Shown piece by piece: positions 12,301 through 24,314 of a stretch of DNA of 64,000 nt. A program made the translations under genes and the position numbers. Below the pieces are notes generated by a model. The model was given only the letters and a program-made list of their open reading frames with translations. It made no database searches and was not told the origin of the DNA. The stretch lies in assembly GCA_007258455.2 (NCBI GenBank), contig VDFB02139065.1, positions 1 to 64,000 of the forward strand, written 5' to 3'. This DNA is from Sequoia sempervirens (Eukaryota; Streptophyta; Pinopsida; Cupressales; Cupressaceae). Within the stretch, counting starts at the first letter, position 1; every line of letters begins with the position of its first letter.

Positions 12301-14279
12301 ATGCAATTTGTCCCCTACTTGTTGAATTTCCCATAAGACTATCGAAGAGGCACAAGCTTTGATGATCAATAGAAACTTAATTCTAGAAATTCTCCAAATC
12401 TTTTACAACATTTCAAAAACCCTAACAAGTTCATGCTTCTAATGAATTGAACATAGAATTCCACAAACCCTTCATTGTTGGGTAAAATTACAAACCTGTG
12501 TCACACTTTATAAGGGAATCAACCAACAACAAAAAAAAAATCTAAACTTCAACCACATAAAGGTGGTCTTTATGATTTGAATTTCAAAATGATGTAAACT
12601 AAAAAAAGTTAGAAATATTGACGAAGTTTAATCCTGTAATTTTTTAGAATTTTTAAAAATTGTTTTGATTAATTTTTTATCAATTTAAGAGGAGATTTTG
12701 GAATGAAAAAAAATTCAAGAAAAAGGGATGTTCACTTGAAGTCGAAAAACAAATAGAAAAAAAACCATTTTCCCCTATTTTTTTTCTCCAAATAGGTAAC
12801 TTAAATATCTAGTGCATGGATTTTTTTTTTGAAATTTTGATGCATATTTTTCTCGTAATAACATTTTAAAGTCAAACTTGTCAATATTTTACAATTTTCA
12901 TTCGATGTAAACTATTGTCTATTTTTTAATTATTTTCAAAAAAAATTGAACCCTTTTGAAGTGGACTCTCTCCTCTAGTGCACCATATATTTTTCATTTT
13001 TTTTAATATGATTTACTATTTTTTTTTATTTTCTAATTAGCCTCTTATTTAACTTTAACAACCTACTTGCATTATTTAAAAAATAAAATATATTAAAACT
13101 AATCAAAATATTTAAAAATTTACATATTTAGATTCACTAGTTCGATCCCTACAAAAGGGTTTTTTTTTTTTATTTTTTAAACATCATTCTTATTGAAGAA
13201 ATACTTAGTTGAAGTTGAACGTTTAAATTTTTTTGAAAAAAGTTGAGTTGGCTACCAACTAGCATGTCACATAGATAGTTTCGGTAGAAAGGGTTTCAAT
13301 AAAAACACTTTATACCAAAACCTTGCACATAAAATAAGCCACATTTCAATGCGACAAAACAACAAATTCAAAATTTTGAGTTTCAAGCAAGTGTTTTGCT
13401 CGAAACTCTTGTGTCACATATAGGCCACATGGTTTTGAGTGAAATTAGTTCGACTAAAACAATTTTGGTCAAAATATTTTTGCTTGGAACTATTTAGTTG
13501 GCTAAAAGTGCGACACAACTTTATGCTTTTACCTTTTTGGAAGGAGAACAAGCAACTAAGGCCTATGCAGGCAAAGACCAGTCATTTAAATCCTCCAATG
13601 GCAAGCACCCATTCAGGTTCAAACATAAACAGGGAACCCAAATTCAGAGAAGATATTTTGGACCCTTATAGAGCTATTCCACTTGAAATGATAATATGAA
13701 AACTGATGAAACATTAACAAGGAAATAAAAGAGTATCATAACATGATTCAATTCCTTAAAGTTTAGCCTAAAAGATCATAAAATCTAGTAATTGAAAGTC
13801 AAATATCAAGACTTGTATGCGGAAATAAAGAGACACATAGCATTCAATGTGCATGAAATAGAGAATAAAGAATAAAACAAAGGCCACAAGTGCATAATCT
13901 AATACAAACTTTCTTCTTCTACTACTTGATATTATAGAATAATTAAAATGCTAAGGTCGAATAAGAAATCCAAATAATTGTCTTGACATTGATTACAGAA
14001 GAGAATTAGAGCTCTATAAGAAATCCTTCACACCCTATTCTACTACTACTACTAATGATCTATTCACTCATTTGACCATCCATTCTAAGAGGCTACTAGA
14101 AAATTCCCTTTTACAGGACAAGGGAAGCATACAAGCACTAAGCACTCTTCATCACCAAAGATAAAACCCTAATAGGTGTCATCACCAAACAACCTCAAAA
14201 TACAATAAAAATCAGATTTGATATGATAATAAAAATTGAGCTACTTGAATAATGGTGATGAATGTAACAATATGGTGAA
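12301..14279. other. AT-rich stretch without genes
   Basis: 12500-13420 is dominated by A and T runs with no coding signal. 13420-14279 is non-coding sequence with a short (CTA)n run near 14041. No repeat pairing elsewhere in the window was recognised. Confidence 0.5.
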
Positions 14280-15110
14280 CTAGATATTATAATAGCCTCG
14301 TGTAGGTATCCCTATCAGGAGGAAGATACGGGCTATAAATGCTCGACTAAATATGATTCAATTTGTTGCAGGTGATAATGGTGTCATAAAAAAGGAGGTT
14401 GATCCCTAAAGCAGTTCCATACATTTGTTGTCCTACAGGCTCGAAATGTCAGTGAACTTTGGCTTCTATTGCAAATCCTCCACAACCTTTTGCATTTTTT
14501 CCTTTAAGTCTTATGTTACCTTGCACTCGGTCTCAACCTCACATGTCATCCTTTTCTCCTCGGCTAAAAGTTGATCCTTTTTAGTCTGAGCAGTCTAAAT
14601 TGATATGGTTACATCTCCTTGCATATCTTGTGTCTGCCTAAGACAATATTCACATCCTTTTCTTTTATCTTTGCTCGGAGTTTATCAATTGTTGTTTTTA
14701 TATTGACCAACTCCACATCCCACTTCTTTAATTTCTTCTCTAGCCTCATTTAATTGGTGTGTACCACCTTCTATGTGGCTTTTGAAAGGTCTATCTTGTT
14801 ACAAGGGAGCACCTCACTTAGGTTCAAACCTATGATCTAGATCTCATAGTGTTTGTATTACATCTCCTCATCTGGCTTGGAGACTAGTGGCTTCATAGTG
14901 GCTTCATAGCCGAAATCATTAGGGACATCCACTCTTCATCAAAACATGTCTCCAACTTTGAGGTATCTGGACTTGTCACAACCTTTTCCAATTACTTATG
15001 TTTCCTCTCCCTTCGATCCCATTTGGTTAACTCTATTCGAGTCCATAGAACCTACAGGGATTCAATACTTTGTAAAGGAATGGGGACACTTGTATGCCTT
15101 ACATAACCAC
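14280..15110 (-). pseudogene. ORFx copy 2: inverted fragment of the unrecognised protein
   Basis: On the minus strand, with stops, this reads RKHK, then SKLETCF, then DEEWMSLMISAMKPLVSKP, then a diverged IIGLNLSEVLPCNKIDLSKAT, then a coiled-coil-like part and MYGTAL. ORFx copy 1 has RKHK, ACFNEERKSLLITTMKPL, VVGLDLNGTFPCDKVVLAKAT and GTAL in the same order at 9570-10310. The shared blocks are unambiguous even though both copies are broken. Only the C-terminal third of the protein is represented. It lies just left of the chromovirus, in the opposite orientation to copy 1. Confidence 0.6.
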
Positions 15111-16037
15111 CCCATTTTATTTTTGGTCAAAATGGGTCCCCCTTGTTGTTTTTGCCTTTCGTATTTTTGTTTTGGCTTTGGGAGTCATCTTTTTCCTTAC
15201 AAGTAGGTGTTTTTATTTTTTAGATTTGGGTTTTGTATTGGAATTGTCACCTTGCACCTTCAAAAGTGTGAGTTCTTGGCTCCACCTTGAGTTTTATCCC
15301 CACATTTATTTCGTGTGTTATTTTCCTTTGACGGATTTGGTTTTTAGATTGGAGTTGTTACCTTGCACCTTCAAAAAGTGTGAGTTCTCTTTCCTATCTA
15401 GATCCAGACTTTGATCTTTGTTTGTTCGTCATCTTTTGTTTGTCAGAATCAGGTTTCAAAATCTAACCAACACTTTAAACCTTTTCAAGGTTCTAGTTCC
15501 AATTTCAGTCCCAATCCCGATCTTTGATTCTTTACTTTTCCTTGTGTGTTTTAGAACTACTATCAAGCTAGAATCAAAATTGAAAACCTTTCTAATGTTC
15601 TTGTTCCTAGTTCAATCTTGATCGCAATTCCCACATCTTTCTTGCCTTTTTCCTATCAAGTTTGGGTTTAGGAACTATATCAAAACCTTGCACTCATTGA
15701 AGGTTCTTTTGTTAAGTTCCTTCTTGATCTTAACTTTTGACCTACCTTTCATGCTTTGTGATAGCTCATTAGTGATTGTCACCTCGATCCTAAGGCTTGA
15801 CCTACTCCACATTAATGGTCATTATATCACACACGTAAACCATTTTATATTCCTCCGTCTCTCAATTTTGGCTCATTATTTCTTTGTGTTTTCAATAAAA
15901 TGAGATAGAGTGGAGTAGAGGATTGAGGCACAAGTAAGAATTTGCTTATTTTCACAGATTTTGGTGTCATGATTTTTGAGGTAGGTGGTTTTCATTCTTT
16001 ATTGTCTTTTTTTCTCATTTGCTTGGTCTTTTTATGA
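15111..16037. other. Non-coding T-rich stretch left of chromovirus
   Basis: T-rich sequence with loosely repeated phrases such as ttgatcttaacttttgacct and ttaccttgcaccttcaaa. Similar phrasing recurs at 21640-22240 on the other side of the chromovirus. This may be the two halves of one older repeat split by that insertion, but the similarity is diffuse. Confidence 0.3.
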
Positions 16038-16770
16038 TGAGGGCACAACCCGAGACACAGAAAATAACCCACAAACAAGAGAATAATTTTATTATTCAAA
16101 AAATGAAGCTTCTTACATGCAGAGGATCTCAAATCCCCAAGTTCTACAACACATGCAAGTTACAGATAGCTACAAAATAACCCTTTCGCATTATGCGAAA
16201 TTGTCCCCAAAAAGTTACCCAAAAATTAGAAACCCGCCCATAAATAGAGCTCCTCTTTGGTTTGGAGCCAAAACAAAATTCAAATTTGAGTTTAAAACAA
16301 CATTCAAAACAACTTGAAGTTCAAATTTCAAAAGAACATTTGCAATTGTATCTTCTAGAAAGTGGGCCAACTTCCCGGGGCCATAACTTTTGATCTGGGA
16401 CTCTGATTCACGAACCATTTGAACTGTTGGAAAGGTCACAAAGTCAAGAACGTGCTCAAAATTTCTATGCCAATTTTGGCAAGTTTTGGGGCCGATCCGG
16501 GAACTCTAAGTGCCTCAAATCTAACTCAGAAGATTTTCAGGTGCAAATCTGGGAAACTAAAACTGCAATATATTTCCACCCAGGAACATAAAATAAAAAC
16601 CATAAATTGGGAATTTCATTATGACAAAAAGGGTATCCAAAAATGTAAAAACATCTAAAAATTGAGAAACTTGAAATTTAACTATTTTTGGGTGATGCAA
16701 GATTGCCCTTACACCATTGGATGGTCCTGCATCAGACACCCAGGGTAATTTGAGAAGTGACCCCATCACG
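16038..16770 (-). mobile_element. Putative 3' LTR of the chromovirus
   Basis: This lies directly beyond the chromodomain end of the minus-strand element, where the 3' LTR is expected. On the minus strand the sequence contains a TATTTATGG-like promoter element near 16240, an AATAAA-like polyadenylation signal near 16095 and a possible end at gttgtgccctca (16038). There is no second copy, because the other end runs into the 21118 gap. The boundary near 16770 is approximate, and no clear polypurine tract is seen. Confidence 0.35.
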
Positions 16771-16784
16771 TCTCAAATGGTGGA

Positions 16785-17383
16785 GGAAAACCCAAGCGGT
16801 CAACCTCTACCTTAGGCAACCAAGATGAATCTTCAACCGGCCTTCCTTTCCATTTCACCAGATATTCTTCATACTGCCTGTTTCTAGTACTCCTTCCCAC
16901 ACGACTATCCAAGATTGATTTAATCTCCTCCCTTTCTGAAGTAGGTGTTGGAATGCCATACTACCCTATTGCTAGTGCTTCCTCCGTTCCTCCTTCATGA
17001 TACTCTATCAAATCTGAAATGTTGAACACAGGGGAAATGTTGATTCCATCAGGCAACTCTACCTCATATGCATTCCCTGAATCATGCTTCTTCAAAATCT
17101 TATAGGGACCAAATTTCTTCATCTTCAATTTGTTATAGGTTCCCATGAGAAACCTTTCTTTCCTCAAGTGGACCATCACTTCATCACCAATCTGAAACTC
17201 CTTATACCTCCTCTTCTGATCTTCCTTAGACATATACTGCATATTCATCTTGTTAATATGTTCTCTTACCTTCTCATGTATATCCTTGATGTGTTCTGCA
17301 AAATCTTCAACTTCAGCACTTATTTTCTTCTCTTGGTCCATCTTCCTCAATTCTGGAGCTGTTCTGGGGCTACCTCCATACAC
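16785..17383 (-). pseudogene. Chromovirus integrase C-terminal domain and chromodomain
   Basis: The 140-codon stretch 16961-17383 begins [14 protein letters not shown] and includes the GPY/F-type block [20 protein letters not shown] and the [16 protein letters not shown] motif, typical of the integrase C-terminus. After one stop the same strand continues with EEIKSILDSRVGRSTRNRQ, YEEYLVKWKGRP and EDSSWLP (16785-16932). That is a chromodomain with the usual YLVKWKG strand and a tryptophan cage. Chromodomains in such integrases are known to direct insertion to particular chromatin marks. The stop between the two parts breaks the protein. Confidence 0.8.
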
Positions 17384-18170
17384 AATCTAGAACAGTGATC
17401 TACCAGTGCTTCTGTTGACAGAATTGTTGTAAGAAAATTCTTCCTAGGGTAAGATCAAGTCCCATCCCTTGGGTTTATCCCCTACCAAACATCTTAGTAG
17501 GTTACCCAGACTCCTATTAACAACCTCTGTCTACCCATTTGTTTGTGTATGGTGTGCAGAACTGAACTTCAACTCTATTTTAAGCTTCTTCCACAAGGTC
17601 CTCCAAAAGTACCCCACAAATTTGGTGTCACGATCTGAAACAATACTCTTTGGCATACCATGTAGCCTCACCACCTCTTTGAAGAACAAGTCAGCAATGT
17701 GGACTGCATCATGGTTCTTTTGACATGGGATGAAATGTACCATCTTCGAAAACCTATCAACCACCACAAAGACTGAATCATTCTCTCATTGTGTCCTTGG
17801 CAAACCAAGAACAAAGTCCATACTTATATCCTCCCATTGCCTCTCTAGTATAGGTAAGGGATAATATAAGCCTATATTCTGGCTCACTCCTTTAGCCATC
17901 TGACATACCCTGCAGCTTTGTATAAACTTCTTCACATACTATGACAACTGAGGCCAATAATAATGCTCACTGATAATGGTAATAGTCTTATCCTGACCAA
18001 AATGTCCTACCATTCCTCCACTATGCTTCTCCTTTATCAGGTTCTCCCTCATGGAACTCCTCGGGATACACAATTGACTTCCCTTAAATAACATGCCATC
18101 CTGGATTATGAAATCTAGCCACCTTGTCCTGCCCACTGTAATAGGTTCCTTGCAAGCTTTCCAAGCCTCT
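17384..18170 (-). pseudogene. Chromovirus integrase zinc finger and catalytic core
   Basis: In minus-strand order: GHFGQDKTITII with HYYWP and CRVCQMAK (the HHCC zinc-binding part); then [10 protein letters not shown] with the first catalytic aspartate; then [15 protein letters not shown]; then IVSDRDTKF with the second aspartate; then TQTNG followed by a stop and TEVVNRSLGNLL with the glutamate. All three DDE residues can be seen, but stops at several points, including one inside the conserved QTNGQTE box, inactivate it. It belongs to one polyprotein with the chromodomain and RT. Confidence 0.8.
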
Positions 18171-18660
18171 CGAAATCAAGATCTTCTGCGATAGTGTCTT
18201 AAGTTCATTAAATCCAACCACTTCAATCTGCATCTTTATCATTAATGTATGCCTCCTACTTAAGGCATCTGCAACCCTATTTGACTTCCCACTCCTATGT
18301 TTCAAAACAAAGGTATAACTCTGCAAAAACTCTACCCATTTCATATGCCTCTGATTTAATTTTCCCTGACTATTTAGGTACTGCAAGGCTTGATGATCAG
18401 TATATAGAACAAATTCCTTTGGCAACAAATAATGTCTCCATTTTTTTAATGCTTGAACTATTGCATAAAATTCCTAATCATATACATAATACTTTCTCTT
18501 GGCATCATTTAACTTTTCACTGAAATAGGCAATGGGGTTACCTTCTTGGCTCAACACTGCTCCAATGGCACAACCACTAGCATCACGATCCACCTGAAAC
18601 ACCTTGTTGAAATCTAGGAGGGCTAGAACAGGTTGCTCTGTCACCTTCTACTTCAACAGT
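18171..18660 (-). pseudogene. Chromovirus RNase H remnant
   Basis: The minus strand reads, with breaks, [20 protein letters not shown], then [20 protein letters not shown], then LPKEFVLYTDHQALQYL and LKHRSGKSNRVADALSRR. This is the complete order of Ty3/gypsy RNase H motifs. It would degrade the RNA template during reverse transcription. Stops and a frameshift near 18430-18650 break it. Confidence 0.75.
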
Positions 18661-18702
18661 TCAAAAATTTTTGCTACTCTAGTGCTCCACTTGAATTCTT
18701 TT

Positions 18703-19440
18703 CTATCCCCTCATTGTTTCAGTCAAGGGTCCACAAATACTACTAAAGTTTCTAATGAACTTTCTATAAAAACTAGCCAAACCATGGAAAGATCTCACCT
18801 CGGTAGTAGTTCTTGGGGTAGGCCATTCCAGAATAGCCTTCACCTTTTCTGGGTCCATCTTGAGACCTTCTGCTGAGACAACAAACCCCAAGTATACTAA
18901 CTCCCTCTTCACAAAACTGCACTTCTTCAGATTAATCAACAATTTCTCTTCTCTTAACTTCTCAAAGGTTCTCCGAATATGCATTAGATACTCATCCAAT
19001 GTCTTACTAAAAATCAAAATATCATCTAAATACACAATAACAAAACTTCCTAGAAATTCTTTCAGTACCTCATTCATGAACCCCATGAATGTGCTCGGTG
19101 CATTGGTTAGCCCAAAAGGCATGACTAACCACTCGTACAGGCCCTCTTTGGTCTTGAAGGAAGTCTTCTATTCATCTCCCTTTCGAATCTGAATCTGGTG
19201 ATATCCACTCTTCAAATTAATCTTTGTGAAGTACTGAGCTCCACTCAAACAGTCCATCAGGTCATCCATCCTTGGCAGGGGAAATATATACTTGATTGTT
19301 ATCTTGTTTATGGCTCGAGAATTTGTACACATCCTCCACTCCCCATCCTTCTTTGGTGCTAGTACTGTAGGTACTGCACATGGACTCAAACTCTCCCGTA
19401 TCAAACCCTTTCTCAACAACTCTTGAACTTGTCTATTCAA
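18703..19440 (-). pseudogene. Chromovirus reverse transcriptase remnant
   Basis: The minus strand holds two open stretches separated by a stop. The first (19168-19440) has [24 protein letters not shown] and a motif A box reading [14 protein letters not shown]. The second (18703-19122) has [33 protein letters not shown] and [17 protein letters not shown], then [17 protein letters not shown]. The YLDD box is intact. In motif A the expected catalytic aspartate ([12 protein letters not shown] in the family) is asparagine, so the active site is lost in addition to the stop. Confidence 0.85.
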
Positions 19441-20140
19441 TTCTCATTTTCTCGGCTGAGTCATTCTATGAGCTGCCTTATTTGGCAACTCTGCCTGTGG
19501 GAATCAAGCCAATCTCATGACTGACTTCCTTATTGGTGGTAAAACCTCGTGTACATTATCGTAAAACAATATCCTGAAACTCATCCAACATCCCATAAAC
19601 TTCTTCTGGAACCTTCTCACTATCCTCCTTACTCACTCTAGGAATCAATGCATAACACACATGCTCATACTTCATACCTTCTAAAAAATTTCTTCCATCT
19701 ACATAACAAATTCTAGCATTACTGCATACCTTTTCTTTGGTCTCCCTCAGGGGTTTCAACTTGTGATGAACCCCATCCTTTGTCAAGGAATAAGTGTTTG
19801 CATGGCCATCATGTATAGCTTGCTTATTGAACTGCCATGGCCTCCCCAACAACATGTGACATGCATCCATGGGGATGATATCATAGAGTACCTCATCATG
19901 GTAGCTTCCGATCTTGAACTTTACTAGGCACTGCTCATTGACCAAAACTTTGTGGTCTTTCTAAAACCAGGTAATCCGATACAGATGTGGGTGCCTTTCC
20001 CTCTTCAGCTTCAACTTTGTGACCATCTCCTCTGACTCCAGATTATCGGTGCTTCCACCATCAATAATGACATCACAACATTTTCCTTCACACTTGCACC
20101 TTGTGCGAAACAGATTCTTCCTCTATTTTGGTTCCTTTTC
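19441..20140 (-). pseudogene. Chromovirus protease region
   Basis: The minus strand reads CDVIIDGGSTDNL (20030-20080), the protease active site in its D-G-G form, then VNEQCLVKFKIGSYHDEV, then DIIPMDACHMLLGRPWQF (19556-19945), which is the conserved C-terminal protease block. The linker to RT follows (MLDEFQDIV). Stops occur after the active-site part and before RT. Confidence 0.75.
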
Positions 20141-21117
20141 CTCAGTCACTAGGGCTCTCCTAATCACTAGAGCTTCTCCCCTTTCAGCATTATCTAAATG
20201 TTCAGATTGGGCCTCCTCATCTGCATACACAACCCTTCCATGACCTTCTGGCCTTTTGTCTACCCTTCCTTGGTGTTATGGACATTCATAGGCTCGATGC
20301 CCTTCTTCACCACACTGGAAACACGTTCCTTTGAAACCACCTCTTCCAGATCCTTCTCCATATTTCCCTTGTCCTCTACCTCTTTGATCACCACTATTTT
20401 GATCACGAGGGTGGTAGAGGTTGTCATTCTTTTGGCTTCGACTGGTACCCACATCTTCACTTTTCTTTTCATCATCATTTCAGCTTCCTGAAGGTCTTCC
20501 ACTACCCCTTCCGCTTTGACCTCCTTGTCCTTTTTGCTTGCCATCAAATCTTTTGTTCAGCTTCTTTTCCACCTTCAAAGCAAACTCATACACATCCTCA
20601 ATAGTGGTCATTTTGACTAGGCTCAACTCCTCCTAAATGCTCGGTCGTAACCCATTAAGATATCGGGCTACCTTCTCCTTATTGGCCTCTGTGTGGCCTG
20701 TTCTGATGATTATCTTGTGAAAATATTTAGTATATTCTTTCACAGATATGCTTCCTTGCTTCAACCCTTGCAATTTCTTCAACAGATCTAACTCGTAGTC
20801 CACTGGTATGAACTGCTTCTTTAGTTTCTCTACCATGTGATCCCATCTGGTGATATTTCCTTTTCCTCTTTGATTTCTTTCCAACTGGACCTCTTTCCAC
20901 CAAATATTGGCATGGCCCTTCAGCTTCATTTTCACAAACTTAACCTGATCTGGGTCCTCCATTTCCCTCATACTCAAATATTCTTCTAGCTCGCTGATCT
21001 AGTCGATCAACTCTTCCGGGTTCAGACTTCCGGAATAACTAGGGACTTCTGCTCTAGGTCTTTTCCTGATCTTCGAAATGGCCCTTATTAGCCGCATTTT
21101 GTCTTGATCAATTGCTT
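20141..21117 (-). pseudogene. Chromovirus gag with zinc knuckle, cut by assembly gap
   Basis: The minus strand reads PSYSGSLNPEELID, LSMREMEDPDQVKFVKMKL, HANIWWKEVQ and FHKIIIRTGHTEANKEKV, which is a Ty3/gypsy capsid domain. A basic Gly/Arg-rich linker follows, then CFQCGEEGHRAYEC (about 20282-20323), an intact CX2CX4HX4C zinc knuckle. Gag packages the RNA. The N-terminus runs into the gap at 21118, and stops break the frame near 20632 and 20480. Confidence 0.8.
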
Positions 21118-21217
21118 NNNNNNNNNNNNNNNNNNNNNNNNNNNNNNNNNNNNNNNNNNNNNNNNNNNNNNNNNNNNNNNNNNNNNNNNNNNNNNNNNNN
21201 NNNNNNNNNNNNNNNNN
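21118..21217. other. Assembly gap (100 N)
   Basis: Exactly 100 N, a scaffolding placeholder. It hides the 5' end of the chromovirus gag, its leader and its 5' LTR. Confidence 0.95.
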
Positions 21218-22272
21218 ATCATTTTATTTCTTGTTCTATTCATTTATTTAATCTCCTACTTGTTGGATTTATTGTTGCTTTTTTTTTTTGTTTTTCCGTT
21301 TGCTTCCTTTGTTTTTTTCCTCTTTTAGGTGTTCATTTTATTCTTGTTTTCATTCTATTTTCACCGTGCACGTGGGTTTCTTTATTCCTACCAAAACCCT
21401 AGATGTCTAGGGTTTCTATACCATTGACCTTTGTAAGTTTGATTTCAAAACCTAGGTTACCCCATGTTTGATCTACAAAGTTACCACATTTAGTAAAGTA
21501 TTGGGTTGATTTATTATTAGGGTTCTAACATCTGAAATATCCTGATCCCAAATGGTTTGTTGATAAAAGTTGGAAAATAATTTTCATCACCTTCATACTC
21601 TATCATGTTCCAATTCCAATCATCATACATGTTGTGGGATTGAGTTTCAGAATGAAACCTTAATTATGCACCAAGCGATGGTCCTAGTTCTTGACACTAT
21701 GTCAATTATGACTTTTGACCTTTGATTGAGATCATACATTTGAACAAAACCCTATCTTGTTGAAATTTGGTAATTTGGTGTCAAGTTCCAACCTAATCTT
21801 GACCCCTAACTCTTTTTTGGAGATCAAAATTAGAACAAAACCCTAACCTGTTACCTTGCAAAGGTTTTTGTCATTTGTTCTCTCCTCAATGAGCTTCCTT
21901 TGGAATGTCAAAGGGACCATTATTTTGGTCTCTTCAATATTTGGTTGTCCCTCTAAACATTCAACCCAATTCTAACTTCCAACCTCTCGTTGAGATTGAA
22001 AATCAGAGAAAAACTTGAATTGGTTCCATTTGTAGAGTTTTAGTGTCAAGTGTCAACCTAATCTTGACTTTTGCATTGCTTTGTCTAAGTTTTAGATGTA
22101 GAATGCTATCCTAATCTCGATCTCTGATAGGCCTTTTTGTAGACTCCAAGTGCTTATTTCTAACCTGGTCCTGATTTCTAACAATGTGGTAAGAGGGTTT
22201 ATTAATGATCATGTTCCAGGTGTTATCTTGATCCCAACCTCTAAAAATATTGTATAGGAAATCACTTCTTTT
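21218..22272. other. Non-coding T-rich stretch right of the gap
   Basis: No reading frame with motifs. Loosely repetitive phrases such as ccaacctaatcttgacccct and aaaccctaacctgtt recur at roughly 100-base spacing. It ends abruptly where the giant LTR begins at 22273. Confidence 0.35.
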
Positions 22273-22849
22273 TGTGTGTATGAAAAATAAGTGCGTAAAT
22301 GAAGATAATTGTTCAAACACACCAATAGGACATTATATCAAAACAAAATATAAAGAGTAAAGAAGTGAAAACTCAGTATCATGCTTCCATTGTCGTCCTA
22401 TTGTCCTCTATCTTTAGTGTTTTTGTTGATTCCAGCTTTGTGTTCTCAGATTGTAGGCTAGGCTCAACAAACTGTCTTCCTAAAGAACGAGATTTTGCTA
22501 TGATGTAGATGCAAGATTAAGCTATGATGATGATTTAAAATAATAAACTTGAAATAAACATGATGCTATGAGATTAAAATGCTAAATGAACTAAATGCAT
22601 AAACTCTACTTAATTGCCTATTACCAATGCTTGGATTCACACAGGTATTTATAGAGTTTTTTGAATGATTTTGATTGGCTGTCTCAATTAACGGTTGTGA
22701 TAATTCCTGGCAGATCGAACGGTTGAAGAAAGATGAAATTGAAGAGAGAATAGAAGAACCCTAAAAATAAGATTTTTTTATTTTATTATGAAAGAGGAAA
22801 AAGAAGAGAAGATAAGAAATCATCTTTCTTTAAAAGAATAAAAGAAAGA

Positions 22850-23460
22850 TTTAAAGCTGATAAATAATTAATTAAAAAAATCAATTATTTATTTGTGGAG
22901 GACATTAAGCTTTTCTTAATTAAATAAAATATTTTAATTAAGCTTTTAAAAGCAGAAGAAAGCTTGTGGTGAGAAAAGAGCTTTAATTATGTTTTATTGA
23001 AAAAAGCAAAATATCTCATAATTTAAATAAAATATTTAATCATGATATGAGAAGATTTCACAATCAGGTTAAAATACCTAATTTTGATTTAGAAAGAAAG
23101 CATAAGATATTTTTAATTAAATAAGATTTATTTAACTAAATCACTTTTATGAAATTAATTAAATGAAACATTTAATTAATTAGAAGAAGAAAATTAAAAT
23201 AGAAGAAAAGGATATTTAAATTTAATTAAATCAAAAGATTTAATTTAAATTCAAACAGTGATAATTAATTTAAATAATAAAATGTATTTATTTAATTAAT
23301 TAAGTGGACTTATGGAAATAATTAAATAAAATAGATTTATTTAATTATGGAAGAGAAATAAGATGAATGAACAATATAATTAAATTAAATTAATTTAATC
23401 ATATGTAGAGGACTTTAGAAAAAATAATTAAATAATAAATATTTAATTAATTGCCAGGAT
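22850..23460. repeat. AT-rich TTAATTAA-type block in LTR
   Basis: About 600 bases made of variants of atttaattaat and taattaaataaaat. The same block lies at 43880-44480, 50050-50640 and 55882-56400. Copies at 22273 and 55882 contain a 16-base aattaaaatagaagaa segment that is missing in the other two, which gives a subfamily marker. Confidence 0.6.
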
Positions 23461-23989
23461 TATAGACATGACCATTTTTATGCGTATACATTTTACCCCT
23501 CTTTGAAGTGATGTGTGAAACGCATTGCTTCAAAGAAAAATAAGAATTTTCCCCTGATATGTTTCTGGTTTTTGATATTGATGATGATGCCCCCTTGGGA
23601 GATAAATCACAGAAGAAGAAATTGATAGTGATAGGGGAACAGTGATTTAGCTCTCGATAGATGATGTGTCCAATGCCCCAGGTGAAAAAGAGGATGAAAA
23701 AATGGAAAATTCCATTAATGCCCATCCTAAAAAGACCCTTATAAGGTCAAAGGGGTAAAATGAAGTGTCATTTTCACCCTGCTGCTACAGTAAAATTTGA
23801 GCTTTGAGAGTGACTTGGCGAGATGGTGATCCCCGTGCACAAACATAAGTTCGAGCGAGCGCGACGATATCAGAGACCAGTGGCGTATGGACCATCGGTG
23901 AGTGATTCGAACCATCTATGTTGTCAAATGCTGCTTTTTAGATCGAATTTGGATTGTTTTTAAATCGGTTTGCAACTTTTTCGCACGTT

Positions 23990-24314
23990 TTAGTGCATTT
24001 AGGAATAGTTTTAGCACATTCGACAAATCCTTTAGCGCATCTAGGAATTTTCGTAGCGCATCCAGGGATAGATTAAAAACTGATCCTTTAGCGCATCCGA
24101 TAGATAGAGTTGCGCATCTAGGGCAAGATCGGCTAGGTAGGTGTTTTAGCGCATCTAGGGCACAGAACTGCGCATTTAGGGTTTGGTCCAAAAATGCTAG
24201 AGTTGCGCATAGGGTAGTTAGAGTAGTGCATCCGAGATACAGAGTAGCGCATACAGAGTTTTAGCGCATCGGGGAAATAGTGTAGCGCAACTGAGAAAAA
24301 CTTTAGCGCATATG
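23990..24314. repeat. GCGCAT minisatellite in LTR, plus orientation
   Basis: Irregular repeats of tttagcgcatctaggg-type units spaced about 20-35 bases. The same array occurs at 45000-45350 and 51170-51520. It creates a spurious minus-strand reading frame rich in DALK repeats, which I do not regard as a gene. Confidence 0.65.

Larger units (their letters stand above)
22273..24314 (-). mobile_element. 3' LTR of giant Tat-type element, left part
   Basis: The sequence starting TGTGTGTATG matches 43302 and 49467 onward nearly base for base over 2 kb. At 43302 this start sits 5 bases from the primer binding site, so it is the LTR edge. Contents: a unit near 22380-22700, a block rich in TTAATTAA (22850-23460), a transition near 23470-23990, then a GCGCAT minisatellite to 24314. 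At tttagcgcatatg the sequence leaves the LTR; the LTR resumes at the same 13 bases at 29526-29538. So the LTR is interrupted by an insertion. Orientation is minus, set by gag-pol at 34111-41558. Confidence 0.8.

Noticed and set aside
14946..15621. Plus-strand hydrophobic frames as membrane proteins
   Set aside because: T-rich DNA gives Phe/Leu-rich translations; part of it overlaps ORFx copy 2 on the other strand.
21104..21402. Plus-strand frames across the N gap at 21118
   Set aside because: They are artefacts of translating N and T-rich sequence.
23916..24191. Minus-strand frames rich in DALK/NALK repeats (also near 44964 and 51134)
   Set aside because: They are read-through of the GCGCAT minisatellite on the strand opposite to any supported gene, with no start context or domain.
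23990..24314. GCGCAT arrays as a CRISPR array
   Set aside because: Spacing and unit sequence are irregular, there are no cas genes, and the surroundings are plant retrotransposons.
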